Assembly (NCBI GenBank): GCA_016841745.1
Contig: JAENYO010000001.1
Coordinates: forward strand, 308,799 to 372,798
Reading direction: 5' to 3'
DNA: 64,000 nucleotides
Source of the DNA: Acetomicrobium hydrogeniformans
GTDB lineage: Bacteria > Synergistota > Synergistia > Synergistales > JAFGMB01
Position numbers and translations under genes: made by a program
The notes under the pieces: generated by a model
Told to the model about the DNA's origin: nothing
Seen by the model: only the letters and a program-made list of their open reading frames with translations
Database searches by the model: none
In this document: one piece after another, positions 1 through 7,804 of the stretch
How the letters are laid out: each line of letters opens with the position of its first letter
How positions within the stretch are numbered: the first letter of the stretch is position 1

Positions 1-276
1 CAGCAACCTCATTATTTCATGGCGATGCATTAGAAGTTTTCTAGGTCGGACCGGTTCATGATTGTAGAAACTTGCTTTCTCATATGGAGAAATATGGACA
101 TTCCATAGCCAAAGCTCTCCACCCTTGATACTAGCGTAACCATCCTTGAGATTCAACCGGCCGGCCCTTACCGATTTAATTTCTGTACCTGTAAGAACTA
201 CACCGCACTCAAAAGTATCCAGGATAAAGTAATCATGTCTGGCTTTTCTATTCTGTGCTACTTTATGGTCATCCAT
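1..276 (-). CDS. smpB: SsrA-binding protein SmpB, N-terminal part (cut by window edge)
   Basis: Binds tmRNA and delivers it to stalled ribosomes for trans-translation. Ninety-two N-terminal codons are present and the 3' end lies outside the window. The translation opens [18 protein letters not shown] and contains the SmpB hallmarks [18 protein letters not shown] and a PHEPxRxRKLLMH-like segment ([14 protein letters not shown]). The ATG at 276 is preceded by a strong SD (GGAGGGGAA). The gene lies downstream of the tRNA-Pro on the same strand but is separated from it by a terminator, so it is probably transcribed on its own. Identity is near certain. Confidence 0.95.
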   Translation of the reverse strand, partial: MDDHKVAQNRKARHDYFILDTFECGVVLTGTEIKSVRAGRLNLKDGYASIKGGELWLWNVHISPYEKASFYNHEPVRPRKLLMHRHEIMRLL

Positions 277-360
277 GAATTCCCCTCCGATGCAGATTAT
301 AACAGGTTAGTCAGCATTAATCAAGGCAAGACGAAACGTTTCATAATCAAAAACTTCGTC

Positions 361-400
361 AAGAAAAAAACAAAAATCCTGGCAGGAAATGCCAGGATTT
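361..400 (-). terminator. Intrinsic terminator after tRNA-Pro
   Basis: An 11-bp stem (374-384 with 390-400, loop GGAAA) is followed on the minus strand by a long U-rich tract (TTTTTGTTTTTTT). It sits directly 3' of the tRNA gene and upstream of smpB. Confidence 0.85.
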
Positions 401-411
401 CGTTCCATAAT

Positions 412-489
<78 letters not shown>

Positions 490-597
490 AACGGCGGAAT
501 TGTATCATTCCGACAAGTCTGCGTCAAACATTAAAATACATCCTACATTGATGAGAGATACAATATCCTTCGTTTTAGATCCTGAAATTAAACTATC

Positions 598-1224
598 TTA
601 TCGACTATTACTGTTTCCATCATCTTCAAGGGGTGCATTAGGCTTGCTGGAAGAACCCTTCCTTGGATTTTTCCAGTCAAGTTTTCTACCAGCAACTGGA
701 TCATGACTTATTGGTATCTCTGACCATCCCCAGGGAGTCACCAGTATGAAATGAAAAGTTACCCCTTCGCTGTTCAGAGCCCTGATATGCTGAAGGTATC
801 TTATTACTTCTCCCATTATCCAGTTATCACAAAGGATCCAGACCCTTTTACACAATCCCCTTGCGAAAAGGGCCGAATGATCAACGGCTATCCTCATTCC
901 ATCATCGAAATCAGCAGGACCCAGGCAAAGCACTATCATATCCTTTTGACCCGAAGGTTGAGAGGTCCCAGGAAACAGATCGGCAAAGTCCTCTACCCAT
1001 TCCAGTTCTCTTATGAGTTTTTCAGGATCACCAGGAACTGAACTATCCATCATGGAATAAAGGTCTCTTTCAGTCTCATCTCTGTCTTCATATATAAGCT
1101 CAGACATCCAATTCTGAACCTGGTCTATCACCCTGGTAATAAAATGGGGAAATCTTGGGGTAGACATTTCCCGAAGTATTTCTCCAATAGTCCATTCCTT
1201 ATCTTTATCATGACGGGAATGCAT
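598..1224 (-). CDS. Hypothetical protein, 208 aa
   Basis: I do not recognise this gene. The start is set at the ATG at 1224 because AGGAGGGGG lies 10 nt upstream; an upstream in-frame start (1302) lacks an SD. The protein is soluble, with no signal peptide or membrane segment. It has an acidic helical N-terminal half and a more hydrophobic alpha/beta-looking core near residues 95-165 (DMIVLCLGPADFDDGM, then RVWILCDNWIMGEVIRYL). The tail is low-complexity and polar, rich in Ser, Asn and Gly. It stands alone between the tRNA-Pro and a divergent hydrolase operon. It is probably a real lineage-restricted gene because the SD is strong and the reading frame is long. Confidence 0.7.
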   Translation of the reverse strand: MHSRHDKDKEWTIGEILREMSTPRFPHFITRVIDQVQNWMSELIYEDRDETERDLYSMMDSSVPGDPEKLIRELEWVEDFADLFPGTSQPSGQKDMIVLCLGPADFDDGMRIAVDHSALFARGLCKRVWILCDNWIMGEVIRYLQHIRALNSEGVTFHFILVTPWGWSEIPISHDPVAGRKLDWKNPRKGSSSKPNAPLEDDGNSNSR

Positions 1225-1429
1225 ACTTTCCAAACCCCCTCCTGTAAAAGGCATTTTGTCCGATTTTTGCAAGCATAGCACAAAGACATGGAAATGCAAC
1301 ACAGGAAAAATGCGTAGAACAGAAAGTACTATGGTTATGATCCTTCGTATGTGTTATAAAATGCAGTAAGTCATAAGCCTTTAGAGTAATTGATTATGAA
1401 TGGTTCTTTTGGAAGGAGAGATAATTTTA

Positions 1430-1993
1430 ATGACACCCTTTACGCTAAATATAGATAAGGCCCAGTTTCTTATGATCGATATACAGGAAAAACTTCTACC
1501 GGCTATAAACGGTCATGATAAGGTCCTCCGAAACAGCATTAAACTCGCAAGGGCAGCTATAACTCTGGATGTTCCCCTTAAATATACAGAACAATATCCC
1601 CGCGGACTGGGGGGGACTTCGGAAGATCTGGTTAAAGTACTTCCGCCTAATTCGGAAAGGTTCGAAAAAACCCACTTTTCCTGCATGGCCGAACCGGGTT
1701 TTGAGGTATTCTTGAATAATCAGATCAGAGAACAGGTCGTTGTATTCGGCATTGAGAGTCACATATGCGTCTTTTCGACTGTAATGGCAATGCTTGAGAA
1801 AAGAATTAAGGTAATAGTAGCGGTTGATGCATGTGGGAGCAGGGTATGTCAGAATCATACTTATGCCATGGATACCATGGGCCGATATGGTGCTATGATA
1901 ATCCCATCAGAGTCAGTCATTTACCAGTTGATCTGCAGAGCAGGTACCACCCAGTTCAAGGAGCTTCTGCCTTTATTCAAGGAAACGGAGTAA
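1430..1993 (+). CDS. Isochorismatase-family cysteine hydrolase
   Basis: A 187-aa single-domain protein of the isochorismatase/nicotinamidase-like fold. The expected triad is visible: Asp17 (FLMIDIQEKLL), Lys80 (FEKTHFSC) and Cys113 (GIESHICVFSTV). The substrate is not defined by sequence; this short YcaC/hydrolase subgroup acts on unknown amides or isochorismate-like compounds. No metal-binding His cluster of true nicotinamidases is evident. The ATG at 1430 has SD GGAAGGAG about 9 nt upstream; an earlier ATG at 1400 has none. It is the first gene of a three-gene plus-strand run with the MBL-fold protein and malic enzyme. Confidence 0.85.
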   Translation: MTPFTLNIDKAQFLMIDIQEKLLPAINGHDKVLRNSIKLARAAITLDVPLKYTEQYPRGLGGTSEDLVKVLPPNSERFEKTHFSCMAEPGFEVFLNNQIREQVVVFGIESHICVFSTVMAMLEKRIKVIVAVDACGSRVCQNHTYAMDTMGRYGAMIIPSESVIYQLICRAGTTQFKELLPLFKETE

Positions 1994-1999
1994 GAACAT

Positions 2000-2890
2000 T
2001 TGAATTCATTGCCGGAAAACTTCCTTCTATTCCTTGGAACATCCGGAGCCAGGTTTTCGATGATGTATCAGATGAGAGCTTCAGGTGGTATGTGGATAAG
2101 GATAAACAGAAAGAATTTCGTAATCGATCCAGGTCCCGGGGCTCTGGTCAAAATATGTGAAATGTTACCAGACCTTGATCCAACAAAGATAGATGCTATT
2201 ATCCTGACCCATCGTCACATAGACCACAGCAACGACCTCAATGTCCTGGTTGAATCAATGACCTTCGGGGGAAGAACCAGGCGGGGGACCCTTGTAATAC
2301 CTGAAGACAGCCTTGTAGAAGGAAGTTCCATTCTTCTGGAACATCTCCGGAAACACATTGACAGGCTCCATACATGGCAGGAAGACAAAGATATTGACCT
2401 AGATGGTCATATCAGAATCAGGGGTAAAAAACTTATTCACCACGGTGTGGAATGCTTTGGCTTTACCCTTGAAAGCGAAACAACACCTATAATAGGTTTA
2501 ATTTCAGATACCAGACTGAAGGATCATTGGCTGGAACACTTTTCTGAGAGCAGGATCCTTATCGCCAATATTACCCTTCTGAAAAAAATCGAAAGGATAG
2601 ATCATCTGTCAATCGAGGAAGTACCATATATACTCAGGAAACTGAATCCCGAATTAATGCTCATTAACCACATGGGTACGTCCATCCTCGAGGCAGGACC
2701 AGACAACCTGGCAAAAGCTCTATGTACTCCACTAACCAGCGTTATTGCCGCGAGAGATGGAATGCTGGTAGATCTTGATACGGGCAATATCGTGTTACCT
2801 GGGAATAACAATGACAGTAAAATAATTGAAAGAATACAGAACATGGTTATACATAGAGGCAAAAGAGATAAACCTGAAGGGGGAAGATAG
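2000..2890 (+). CDS. Metallo-beta-lactamase-fold hydrolase
   Basis: A 296-aa MBL-fold protein. It carries the zinc-binding motif HxHxDH at residues 71-76 (THRHIDHSND), a glycine-rich start (FLGTSGARFS), a GLISDTR strand carrying the probable bridging Asp, and a late NHMG histidine. This fits the YcbX/RNase Z-like phosphodiesterase branch, but the substrate cannot be given. Translation probably starts at TTG (2000), 6 nt after the preceding stop, with GGAG 9 nt upstream inside the end of the isochorismatase gene, so the two are translationally linked. Confidence 0.85.
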   Translation: MNSLPENFLLFLGTSGARFSMMYQMRASGGMWIRINRKNFVIDPGPGALVKICEMLPDLDPTKIDAIILTHRHIDHSNDLNVLVESMTFGGRTRRGTLVIPEDSLVEGSSILLEHLRKHIDRLHTWQEDKDIDLDGHIRIRGKKLIHHGVECFGFTLESETTPIIGLISDTRLKDHWLEHFSESRILIANITLLKKIERIDHLSIEEVPYILRKLNPELMLINHMGTSILEAGPDNLAKALCTPLTSVIAARDGMLVDLDTGNIVLPGNNNDSKIIERIQNMVIHRGKRDKPEGGR

Positions 2891-2893
2891 CTA

Positions 2894-4138
2894 ATGACAG
2901 TGGACAGATTAAAAGCTCTGGAAATGCATCGGAGATCCAAGGGAAAGATAAAGATCTATCCCTCCATTAATATCCGCGACGAGGAAGATCTCGCTATGGC
3001 TTATGTCCCGGGAAGCATCCATGCCGCAAACGAGATCATAGCCGATAAAAGTATGACCTATGAATACACAGGGAAAGGCAACAGACTTGCTCTTATTACG
3101 GATGGTTCAGCCGTTCTGGGAATGGGCAATATTGGTCCAGATGCCGCATTGCCGGTTATGGAGGGGAAATGTCTCCTTTTCAAACTTTTTGGAGATGTCA
3201 ATGCTTTCCCCTTGTGTATATCTTCCCAGAAGGCAGACGATATAATATGCGCCGCCAGACTCATTGCTCCGACGGTAGGTGCAATCAACATTGAAGACGT
3301 TGTTACTCCAAGAACGTTTACAGTAGTAAGGAAACTTCAGGAAAGTCTTGATATTCCTGTTATCTGCGATGACCAGCATGGATCGGCAGTGGTTGTTCTA
3401 GCAGGTCTGATCAATGCGCTGGAGGTTGTAGGAAAAGAACTGGAGGACATCAAGATAGTCATTTTCGGTTCCGGCGCTGCTGGTATTGCTACAACGGAAC
3501 TGCTCCTTTACGCAGGAGCAGAAAATATAATAACTCTGAACAGTTCGGGGATTCTTGGTCCAGAGAATCCCAAAATGAACTACATTCAGGAGGAGCTGTC
3601 TGTCAAGATAAATCCAGAGGGAATATCAGGAGGCCTTGAAGAGGCAGTAAGGGGAGCAGATGTCCTCATAGGCTTCTCCGGAAAAGGGAAATTCTCTACA
3701 GACCATATCAGACAGATGAATTCCAGATCAATAGTATTTGCCCTATCCCTTCCAGAACCCGAGATCATGCCGGAAGAGGCTAAAGCAGCCGGAGCAACAA
3801 TTGTTGCATGCGGATTGAGTGAATGCATAAATGCAATGCCTAACCTTCACGCTTTTCCAGGAATCTCAAGAGGGCTTCTGGATGTAAGGGCTCGAGGAGT
3901 TAATAATAACGTTCTGATCAGAGCAGCCGAGGCCCTGGCTAGTGTAGTGGACAGGAGAAGACTATCGGAAAACAGGATAGTACCTCCATTATTCAGTGAC
4001 GAGGAAACACCGCGTGTGGCAGAAGCAGTTGCCCAGGCAGCAATAAAGGAAGGCCTCGCCCTGATCAAGGTCCCACCTAAACAGGTTTACGATGAAACCT
4101 GGCAGAGGCTTTATGGCGGCCACATGGCAAGACTTTAA
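2894..4138 (+). CDS. NAD(P)-dependent malic enzyme (decarboxylating)
   Basis: Converts malate to pyruvate and CO2 with reduction of NAD(P). The 414-aa length fits the short bacterial family. Motifs include TDGSAVLGMGNIGP, EGKCLLFKLFG, the metal-binding segments NIEDVV and CDDQHGSA, and the Rossmann segment IVIFGSGAAGIAT. It lies 3 nt after the MBL gene and ends at a strong terminator. An extended N-terminus before the usual start of the domain (about 30 residues, KIKIYPSINIRDEEDL) is common in anaerobes. In amino-acid fermenters it probably feeds pyruvate from C4 acids. Confidence 0.93.
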   Translation: MTVDRLKALEMHRRSKGKIKIYPSINIRDEEDLAMAYVPGSIHAANEIIADKSMTYEYTGKGNRLALITDGSAVLGMGNIGPDAALPVMEGKCLLFKLFGDVNAFPLCISSQKADDIICAARLIAPTVGAINIEDVVTPRTFTVVRKLQESLDIPVICDDQHGSAVVVLAGLINALEVVGKELEDIKIVIFGSGAAGIATTELLLYAGAENIITLNSSGILGPENPKMNYIQEELSVKINPEGISGGLEEAVRGADVLIGFSGKGKFSTDHIRQMNSRSIVFALSLPEPEIMPEEAKAAGATIVACGLSECINAMPNLHAFPGISRGLLDVRARGVNNNVLIRAAEALASVVDRRRLSENRIVPPLFSDEETPRVAEAVAQAAIKEGLALIKVPPKQVYDETWQRLYGGHMARL

Positions 4139-4169
4139 AGAGGAGGCGGATATCCGCCTCCTCTTTTTC
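4137..4169 (+). terminator. Strong terminator after malic enzyme gene
   Basis: A perfect 30-nt palindrome (4137-4166) centred on GATATC runs into TTTTT on the plus strand. The mirrored A-run also allows it to stop minus-strand transcripts, and it separates this operon from the convergent genes. Confidence 0.92.
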
Positions 4170-4194
4170 CTACAATTTATTCGCTATTCCGAAG

Positions 4195-4752
4195 TTACCA
4201 CCACAATCTGCTTATTATCAGGATAGTCCCAAGGACTGTAACTATGATAGAGTGTCTCTCGCTCTTCCACAATATAGAACGATCAAAGGGACCGTATATG
4301 TCTTTACCCGGAAACCCCCTGGGGATAAATCTTCCAGTTCTATTCTTGTAATTTATATATCTTTCGCCAAATTTATTTTCAAGGAAGGATTCTTCAGAAG
4401 GGACAATAAAGTAGTTATACATAAGGCCAAAAAGGACAATAAAAAGTATCACCGCTGACCAGCCAGCAATTAATGACCATCCAAGACCTATGAGTCCATT
4501 ACCTATATAAAGGGGATTCCTTATAATAGAATAAGGCCCCCAGGTTGTAAGCCTTAAAGCCTGGAGTTCTTCTCCCCTGTATTTTACTATGCAGCCTGAA
4601 GCCCAAAGCCTTATGCCCTGACCAATTACTACAAGGGGTATACCTATCAAGGGTCTGGCTCCATAGGGCCTTGCCAAAAATAGTACGGCGACAAAAAAGA
4701 TCGTCCATATTCCACCCCTTAACCGGAATACCTTTTGTCCAGTATTATTCAT
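4195..4752 (-). CDS. Isoprenylcysteine methyltransferase-like membrane protein
   Basis: A 185-aa integral membrane protein with about four to five hydrophobic segments. It carries the ICMT/PEMT-type signature: RxPLYxG (IIRNPLYIGN), a preceding GPY, and a late EExxLxxxFGxxYxxY stretch (SEESFLENKFGERYINYKNR) that binds S-adenosylmethionine. The substrate (a lipid, quinone or modified cysteine) cannot be predicted. The ATG at 4752 is preferred: a TTG at 4761 lies too close to the AGAGAGGA ribosome site. The start overlaps the end of the flippase-like gene by a few bases, so the pair is co-translated. Confidence 0.85.
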   Translation of the reverse strand: MNNTGQKVFRLRGGIWTIFFVAVLFLARPYGARPLIGIPLVVIGQGIRLWASGCIVKYRGEELQALRLTTWGPYSIIRNPLYIGNGLIGLGWSLIAGWSAVILFIVLFGLMYNYFIVPSEESFLENKFGERYINYKNRTGRFIPRGFPGKDIYGPFDRSILWKSERHSIIVTVLGTILIISRLWW

Positions 4753-5797
4753 CAGCTTCAAAATCCTCTCTGTCTTTCCTGAATATTTCTTCTGTCATTC
4801 CCCATCCAAGCATTCTTAAGGCTACGAAGGCACCCATCAGTATGGCAAGATATTCTGTAAAGAATCTCCAGGCAAGAGCCATTATCCCTGCCATATTCCA
4901 AGGGACCAGGAGGCTGAAAATTATTGCCCCGCCAGCCTCGGCAAAACCGCTTGCACCTGGGGTAGGGACAAAATACAGAATAAACATAAACACACCTTGG
5001 GCAAGGATAGTCTGAACATAGTTGAATTCAAGCCCGACTGACCATATTAGCACAGGAAGAACTGAGAATAGGAATAAAAGATGCAGAAAAGAAAAAACAA
5101 CTGCTTTGATAAAAAAAGAACGTCCTGAAGTAAAAAACAGGCGGAAGTTCATATTGTAGTTATCAATCTCACGGTTTATCCTTCGGATCATAAAAAGAAC
5201 TGATCTGGGCTTAACGAGACCTATCCTTTTCAGGAGAAGGATAATTATCTGACCCCATCGTTTAATGATCTGAGGTCTTAAAAGGCTTATAACAACAAGA
5301 GTCCAGGAAAAAATGACAAAGATAACTACATATGAGAAAAAACCTGTAAGAATATGATGTCCTCTGAGGAGGTCCGGCTCGAGAATTACAGCTAAAGGCA
5401 CTACAAGACCTAGAAGAAGCATTGATAGAAGGGTTCTGGTAAGAGTTATTGCAACACCTTTTCCAATAGGCATCTTTCCCTTGTAGAGAACATATATCTG
5501 GAATGGACCTCCACCTGTCTGCATGGGGGTAACTGCACATCCAAAATAGTGAAGCCAGGTAAGGATAAGGCCGAGTCTGAAACTTATTTTCTCCGAAGCT
5601 GCCCTTGCAACTGCGCAAAATCTTAATGCATCACAACACCAGGCCAGAACGACAAGGATCAGGGCTATCAACAATGCTCTTTTATCAGCCTCAAACAAAA
5701 GAGCAAAGGTTCTTCTGTCTACGCTTGTTAAAAGAACAAAAACACTTACACCAAAAGTACATAGCAGAAAAATAACAAGCCCTTTTCGAAGAGACAA
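4745..5797 (-). CDS. Lysylphosphatidylglycerol synthase-type flippase domain protein
   Basis: A polytopic membrane protein of 350 aa with about seven or eight hydrophobic segments. It matches the UPF0104/AglD2 (MprF flippase) family, including the conserved TPGASGFAEAGG segment near residue 290. The family is thought to flip lipids, but substrates are mostly unknown. An internal AAGGAGG followed by 9 nt and TTG (5797) marks a better start than an upstream GTG at 5833. It is downstream of the response-regulator gene (23 nt beyond the alternative start) and overlaps the methyltransferase-like gene, suggesting an envelope-lipid unit. Confidence 0.85.
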   Translation of the reverse strand: MSLRKGLVIFLLCTFGVSVFVLLTSVDRRTFALLFEADKRALLIALILVVLAWCCDALRFCAVARAASEKISFRLGLILTWLHYFGCAVTPMQTGGGPFQIYVLYKGKMPIGKGVAITLTRTLLSMLLLGLVVPLAVILEPDLLRGHHILTGFFSYVVIFVIFSWTLVVISLLRPQIIKRWGQIIILLLKRIGLVKPRSVLFMIRRINREIDNYNMNFRLFFTSGRSFFIKAVVFSFLHLLFLFSVLPVLIWSVGLEFNYVQTILAQGVFMFILYFVPTPGASGFAEAGGAIIFSLLVPWNMAGIMALAWRFFTEYLAILMGAFVALRMLGWGMTEEIFRKDREDFEADE

Positions 5798-5856
5798 ACG
5801 GATTATCCTCCTTAAATGAACTCTACCGTACACATAAGGAAATATGTGAAAAGGGA

Positions 5857-6549
5857 TCAGACAGTTTTCCGGCTGATCTCAAGGATTTTATGGACAGAAT
5901 CTGGATTGAGCTGGGCGAAACCAACTTTCCAGGCCATAATAGCAGCCTGGGTACGATCTCGAAGATCCAGTTTTTTCAAGACATGACTGACATGATTCTT
6001 GACAGTTTTTTCTGAAAGGACCATCCTGTTTGCTATTTCTGAATTACTGAACCCCTGGGAAAGCCAGTAAAGTATCTCTTTTTCCCTTGGGGTGAGTTCA
6101 TAAAGCTGATCTGTTTCTTCTTTCCTCCTGTAAAAAGAGGTAAGAAGTTTTCCTGCCACCTTAGGGTCAACATAATTCTGCCCACGGCTGGCAGATCGTA
6201 TGGCGGAGAGGAGTTCCACTTTTCCAGATGCCTTAAGGACAAACCCCTGAACTCCTTCAGCTGAAAGGGCAGAAAGACGATCTTCATCGTCATAGGCACT
6301 TATGGCAACATAACGCACTTCACTCTGAAGATTATTAAGTTCCCTTACGACCTGTAGACCATCAAGCCTCGGGAGGTTTACATCGAAAAGCAATATATCG
6401 GGACAGAAACTACGAACCATTTCCAGGGTTTCAATCCCGTCTGCAGCCTCTCCAACTACTTCTATATCTACTTCAAGCTCAAGCAATTTTTTAATACCAT
6501 CCCGAAACAACTTATGATCATCCGCTACAACAAGAGAAATCTGCTGCAT
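5857..6549 (-). CDS. NarL/FixJ-family response regulator
   Basis: A 230-aa two-domain regulator. The receiver domain has acidic Asp10/Asp11, phospho-acceptor Asp56 (LLFDVNLP) and the late Lys in GFVLKAS. The C-terminal LuxR-type helix-turn-helix contains LTPREKEIL and SNSEIANRM with SEKTVKNHV. The SD GGAGGTG precedes the ATG. No histidine kinase gene is adjacent, so it is an orphan in this window; its likely nearest targets are the two membrane-protein genes downstream on the same strand, which is inference only. Confidence 0.93.
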   Translation of the reverse strand: MQQISLVVADDHKLFRDGIKKLLELEVDIEVVGEAADGIETLEMVRSFCPDILLFDVNLPRLDGLQVVRELNNLQSEVRYVAISAYDDEDRLSALSAEGVQGFVLKASGKVELLSAIRSASRGQNYVDPKVAGKLLTSFYRRKEETDQLYELTPREKEILYWLSQGFSNSEIANRMVLSEKTVKNHVSHVLKKLDLRDRTQAAIMAWKVGFAQLNPDSVHKILEISRKTV

Positions 6550-6698
6550 TACTTAACACCTCCACAAGCACTTTCGATATCAATAAAGAGAATTATGGAC
6601 TGAAGTTAAAATGACTTGACTTTCCCAAAAGCACAACCTGAGAAAATTATCCTAAATCTATTTTGTATTACTATGGCCTGAAGAGAACCCGTTTGCAC

Positions 6699-6896
6699 TT
6701 GACATACGGATTTGCACGAAAAGAATGCATGTTTATGTTAATATTCATACTGTCGGGGGTAATTTAGGCACCAAAGCCCCCACCTCTTGATTTATAGGTC
6801 TTGATACCCAGAATGAGTCTTTAGACCTAATTATACAGTATCTTGGGATTCAGACCAGCCCCAAGAATTTTTTATCCGCCAGGGAGTTGTATCATT
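6699..6896 (+). promoter_or_regulatory. Hairpin-rich leader of the TtcA-like gene (candidate riboswitch or attenuator)
   Basis: The 347-bp gap 6550-6896 holds no credible gene. From about 6755 three stems line up in order: GGGGG/CCCCC (6755-6759 with 6777-6781), TAGGTCT/AGACCTA (6795-6801 with 6823-6829), and CTTGGG/CCCAAG (6842-6847 with 6860-6865). The last is followed by AATTTTTTAT, like a weak intrinsic terminator, just before the SD at 6881. A possible promoter is TTGCAC (6711) 16 nt before TATGTT. It matches no riboswitch class I can recall. The architecture suggests premature-termination control. Confidence 0.4.
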
Positions 6897-7649
6897 TTGT
6901 CAGATAAAACCTCAGGAATTTACCCTTCCATCAGTCAAAGAGTTAAAAAGGGGATAGGGTGTGCCATTGGAGATTACGATCTGATATCGACAAATGACAG
7001 GATAATGGTTGGATTATCTGGAGGAAAGGACAGTGCTTTGCTCCTTCTGGCCCTTACAGAGATCCTTAAAAAGAGTCCGGTCAAGTTCGAGCTTGAGGCA
7101 TGTACTGTCGATATGACGAACGGTAAAATGGACACCTCATGTATAGAGGCTTTCTGTAATTCTCTGGGTGTACCTTATCATGTAAAATGCCATCCTATAG
7201 AGGAGATCATAAATATCAGGGACGAAAGATCTCCCTGTAGTCTTTGTTCTAATTTCAGGAGGGGGATAATCTGTAGTATGGCTGTTGAAAGGAACTGTGA
7301 TTCCATAGCTCTTGGCCATAATCTGGATGATGTATCAGAAACGGCCCTGATGAATCTGTTCCATACCGGAAGATACCGATGTTTCAAACCAAAACTCTGG
7401 CAAAGCCGCTCGAAAATATGGGTAATCAGACCTATGGTCTATATTGAAGAAAGGCTGATACAGAATGAAACTGAACGGCTTGGAATCCCGATAGCAAAAA
7501 ATCCATGCCCCTACTCCGGAAAAACAGAAAGGAACAGGACAAAGGATCTGATTTCGACACTTTCGGATCAAATTCCCGATATCAGAAAGAAAATTATTAA
7601 ATCCTTTACTAACATTGATACAGAAGACAGATGGGTCAAGAACAACTGA
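6897..7649 (+). CDS. TtcA/TtuA-like PP-loop tRNA thiolation protein
   Basis: A 250-aa adenine-hydrolase-type PP-loop ATPase. The P-loop motif SGGKDS lies in RIMVGLSGGKDSALL. The paired cysteines CSLC (SPCSLCSNFRRG), a GHNLDDVSET segment and a late KNPCPYSGKTERNR cysteine could hold an FeS cluster, as in TtcA-type tRNA 2-thiocytidine synthases. The substrate may be C32 of tRNA, but the short form also occurs in other thiolases. A TTG start at 6897 with AGGGAG 10 nt upstream is favoured over an ATG-like start within the leader hairpin region (6843). Confidence 0.8.
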   Translation: MSDKTSGIYPSISQRVKKGIGCAIGDYDLISTNDRIMVGLSGGKDSALLLLALTEILKKSPVKFELEACTVDMTNGKMDTSCIEAFCNSLGVPYHVKCHPIEEIINIRDERSPCSLCSNFRRGIICSMAVERNCDSIALGHNLDDVSETALMNLFHTGRYRCFKPKLWQSRSKIWVIRPMVYIEERLIQNETERLGIPIAKNPCPYSGKTERNRTKDLISTLSDQIPDIRKKIIKSFTNIDTEDRWVKNN

Positions 7650-7804
7650 AATATTTAGTTAAAAAGAGAGGTCTTGAGAGAATACCAAGATCCTGGTGAC
7701 TTTCTGCTAAAATAAGAATACTTGTATCAAATGGATACAATGCGGCAAGAGGTTTTCATAAACGAGAAAGTCATAAGAGAGATACAAAGATTAGGAGAAA
7801 TCAT

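Noticed and set aside
2000-2890. MBL-fold protein as the missing nuclease domain of ComEC
   Set aside because: It lies 26 kb away in another operon, has its own N-terminus and looks like a YcbX/RNase Z-type phosphodiesterase.
2602-4068. Several antisense frames inside the MBL and malic enzyme genes
   Set aside because: They mirror conserved proteins on the other strand, have no ribosome sites and no recognisable motif.
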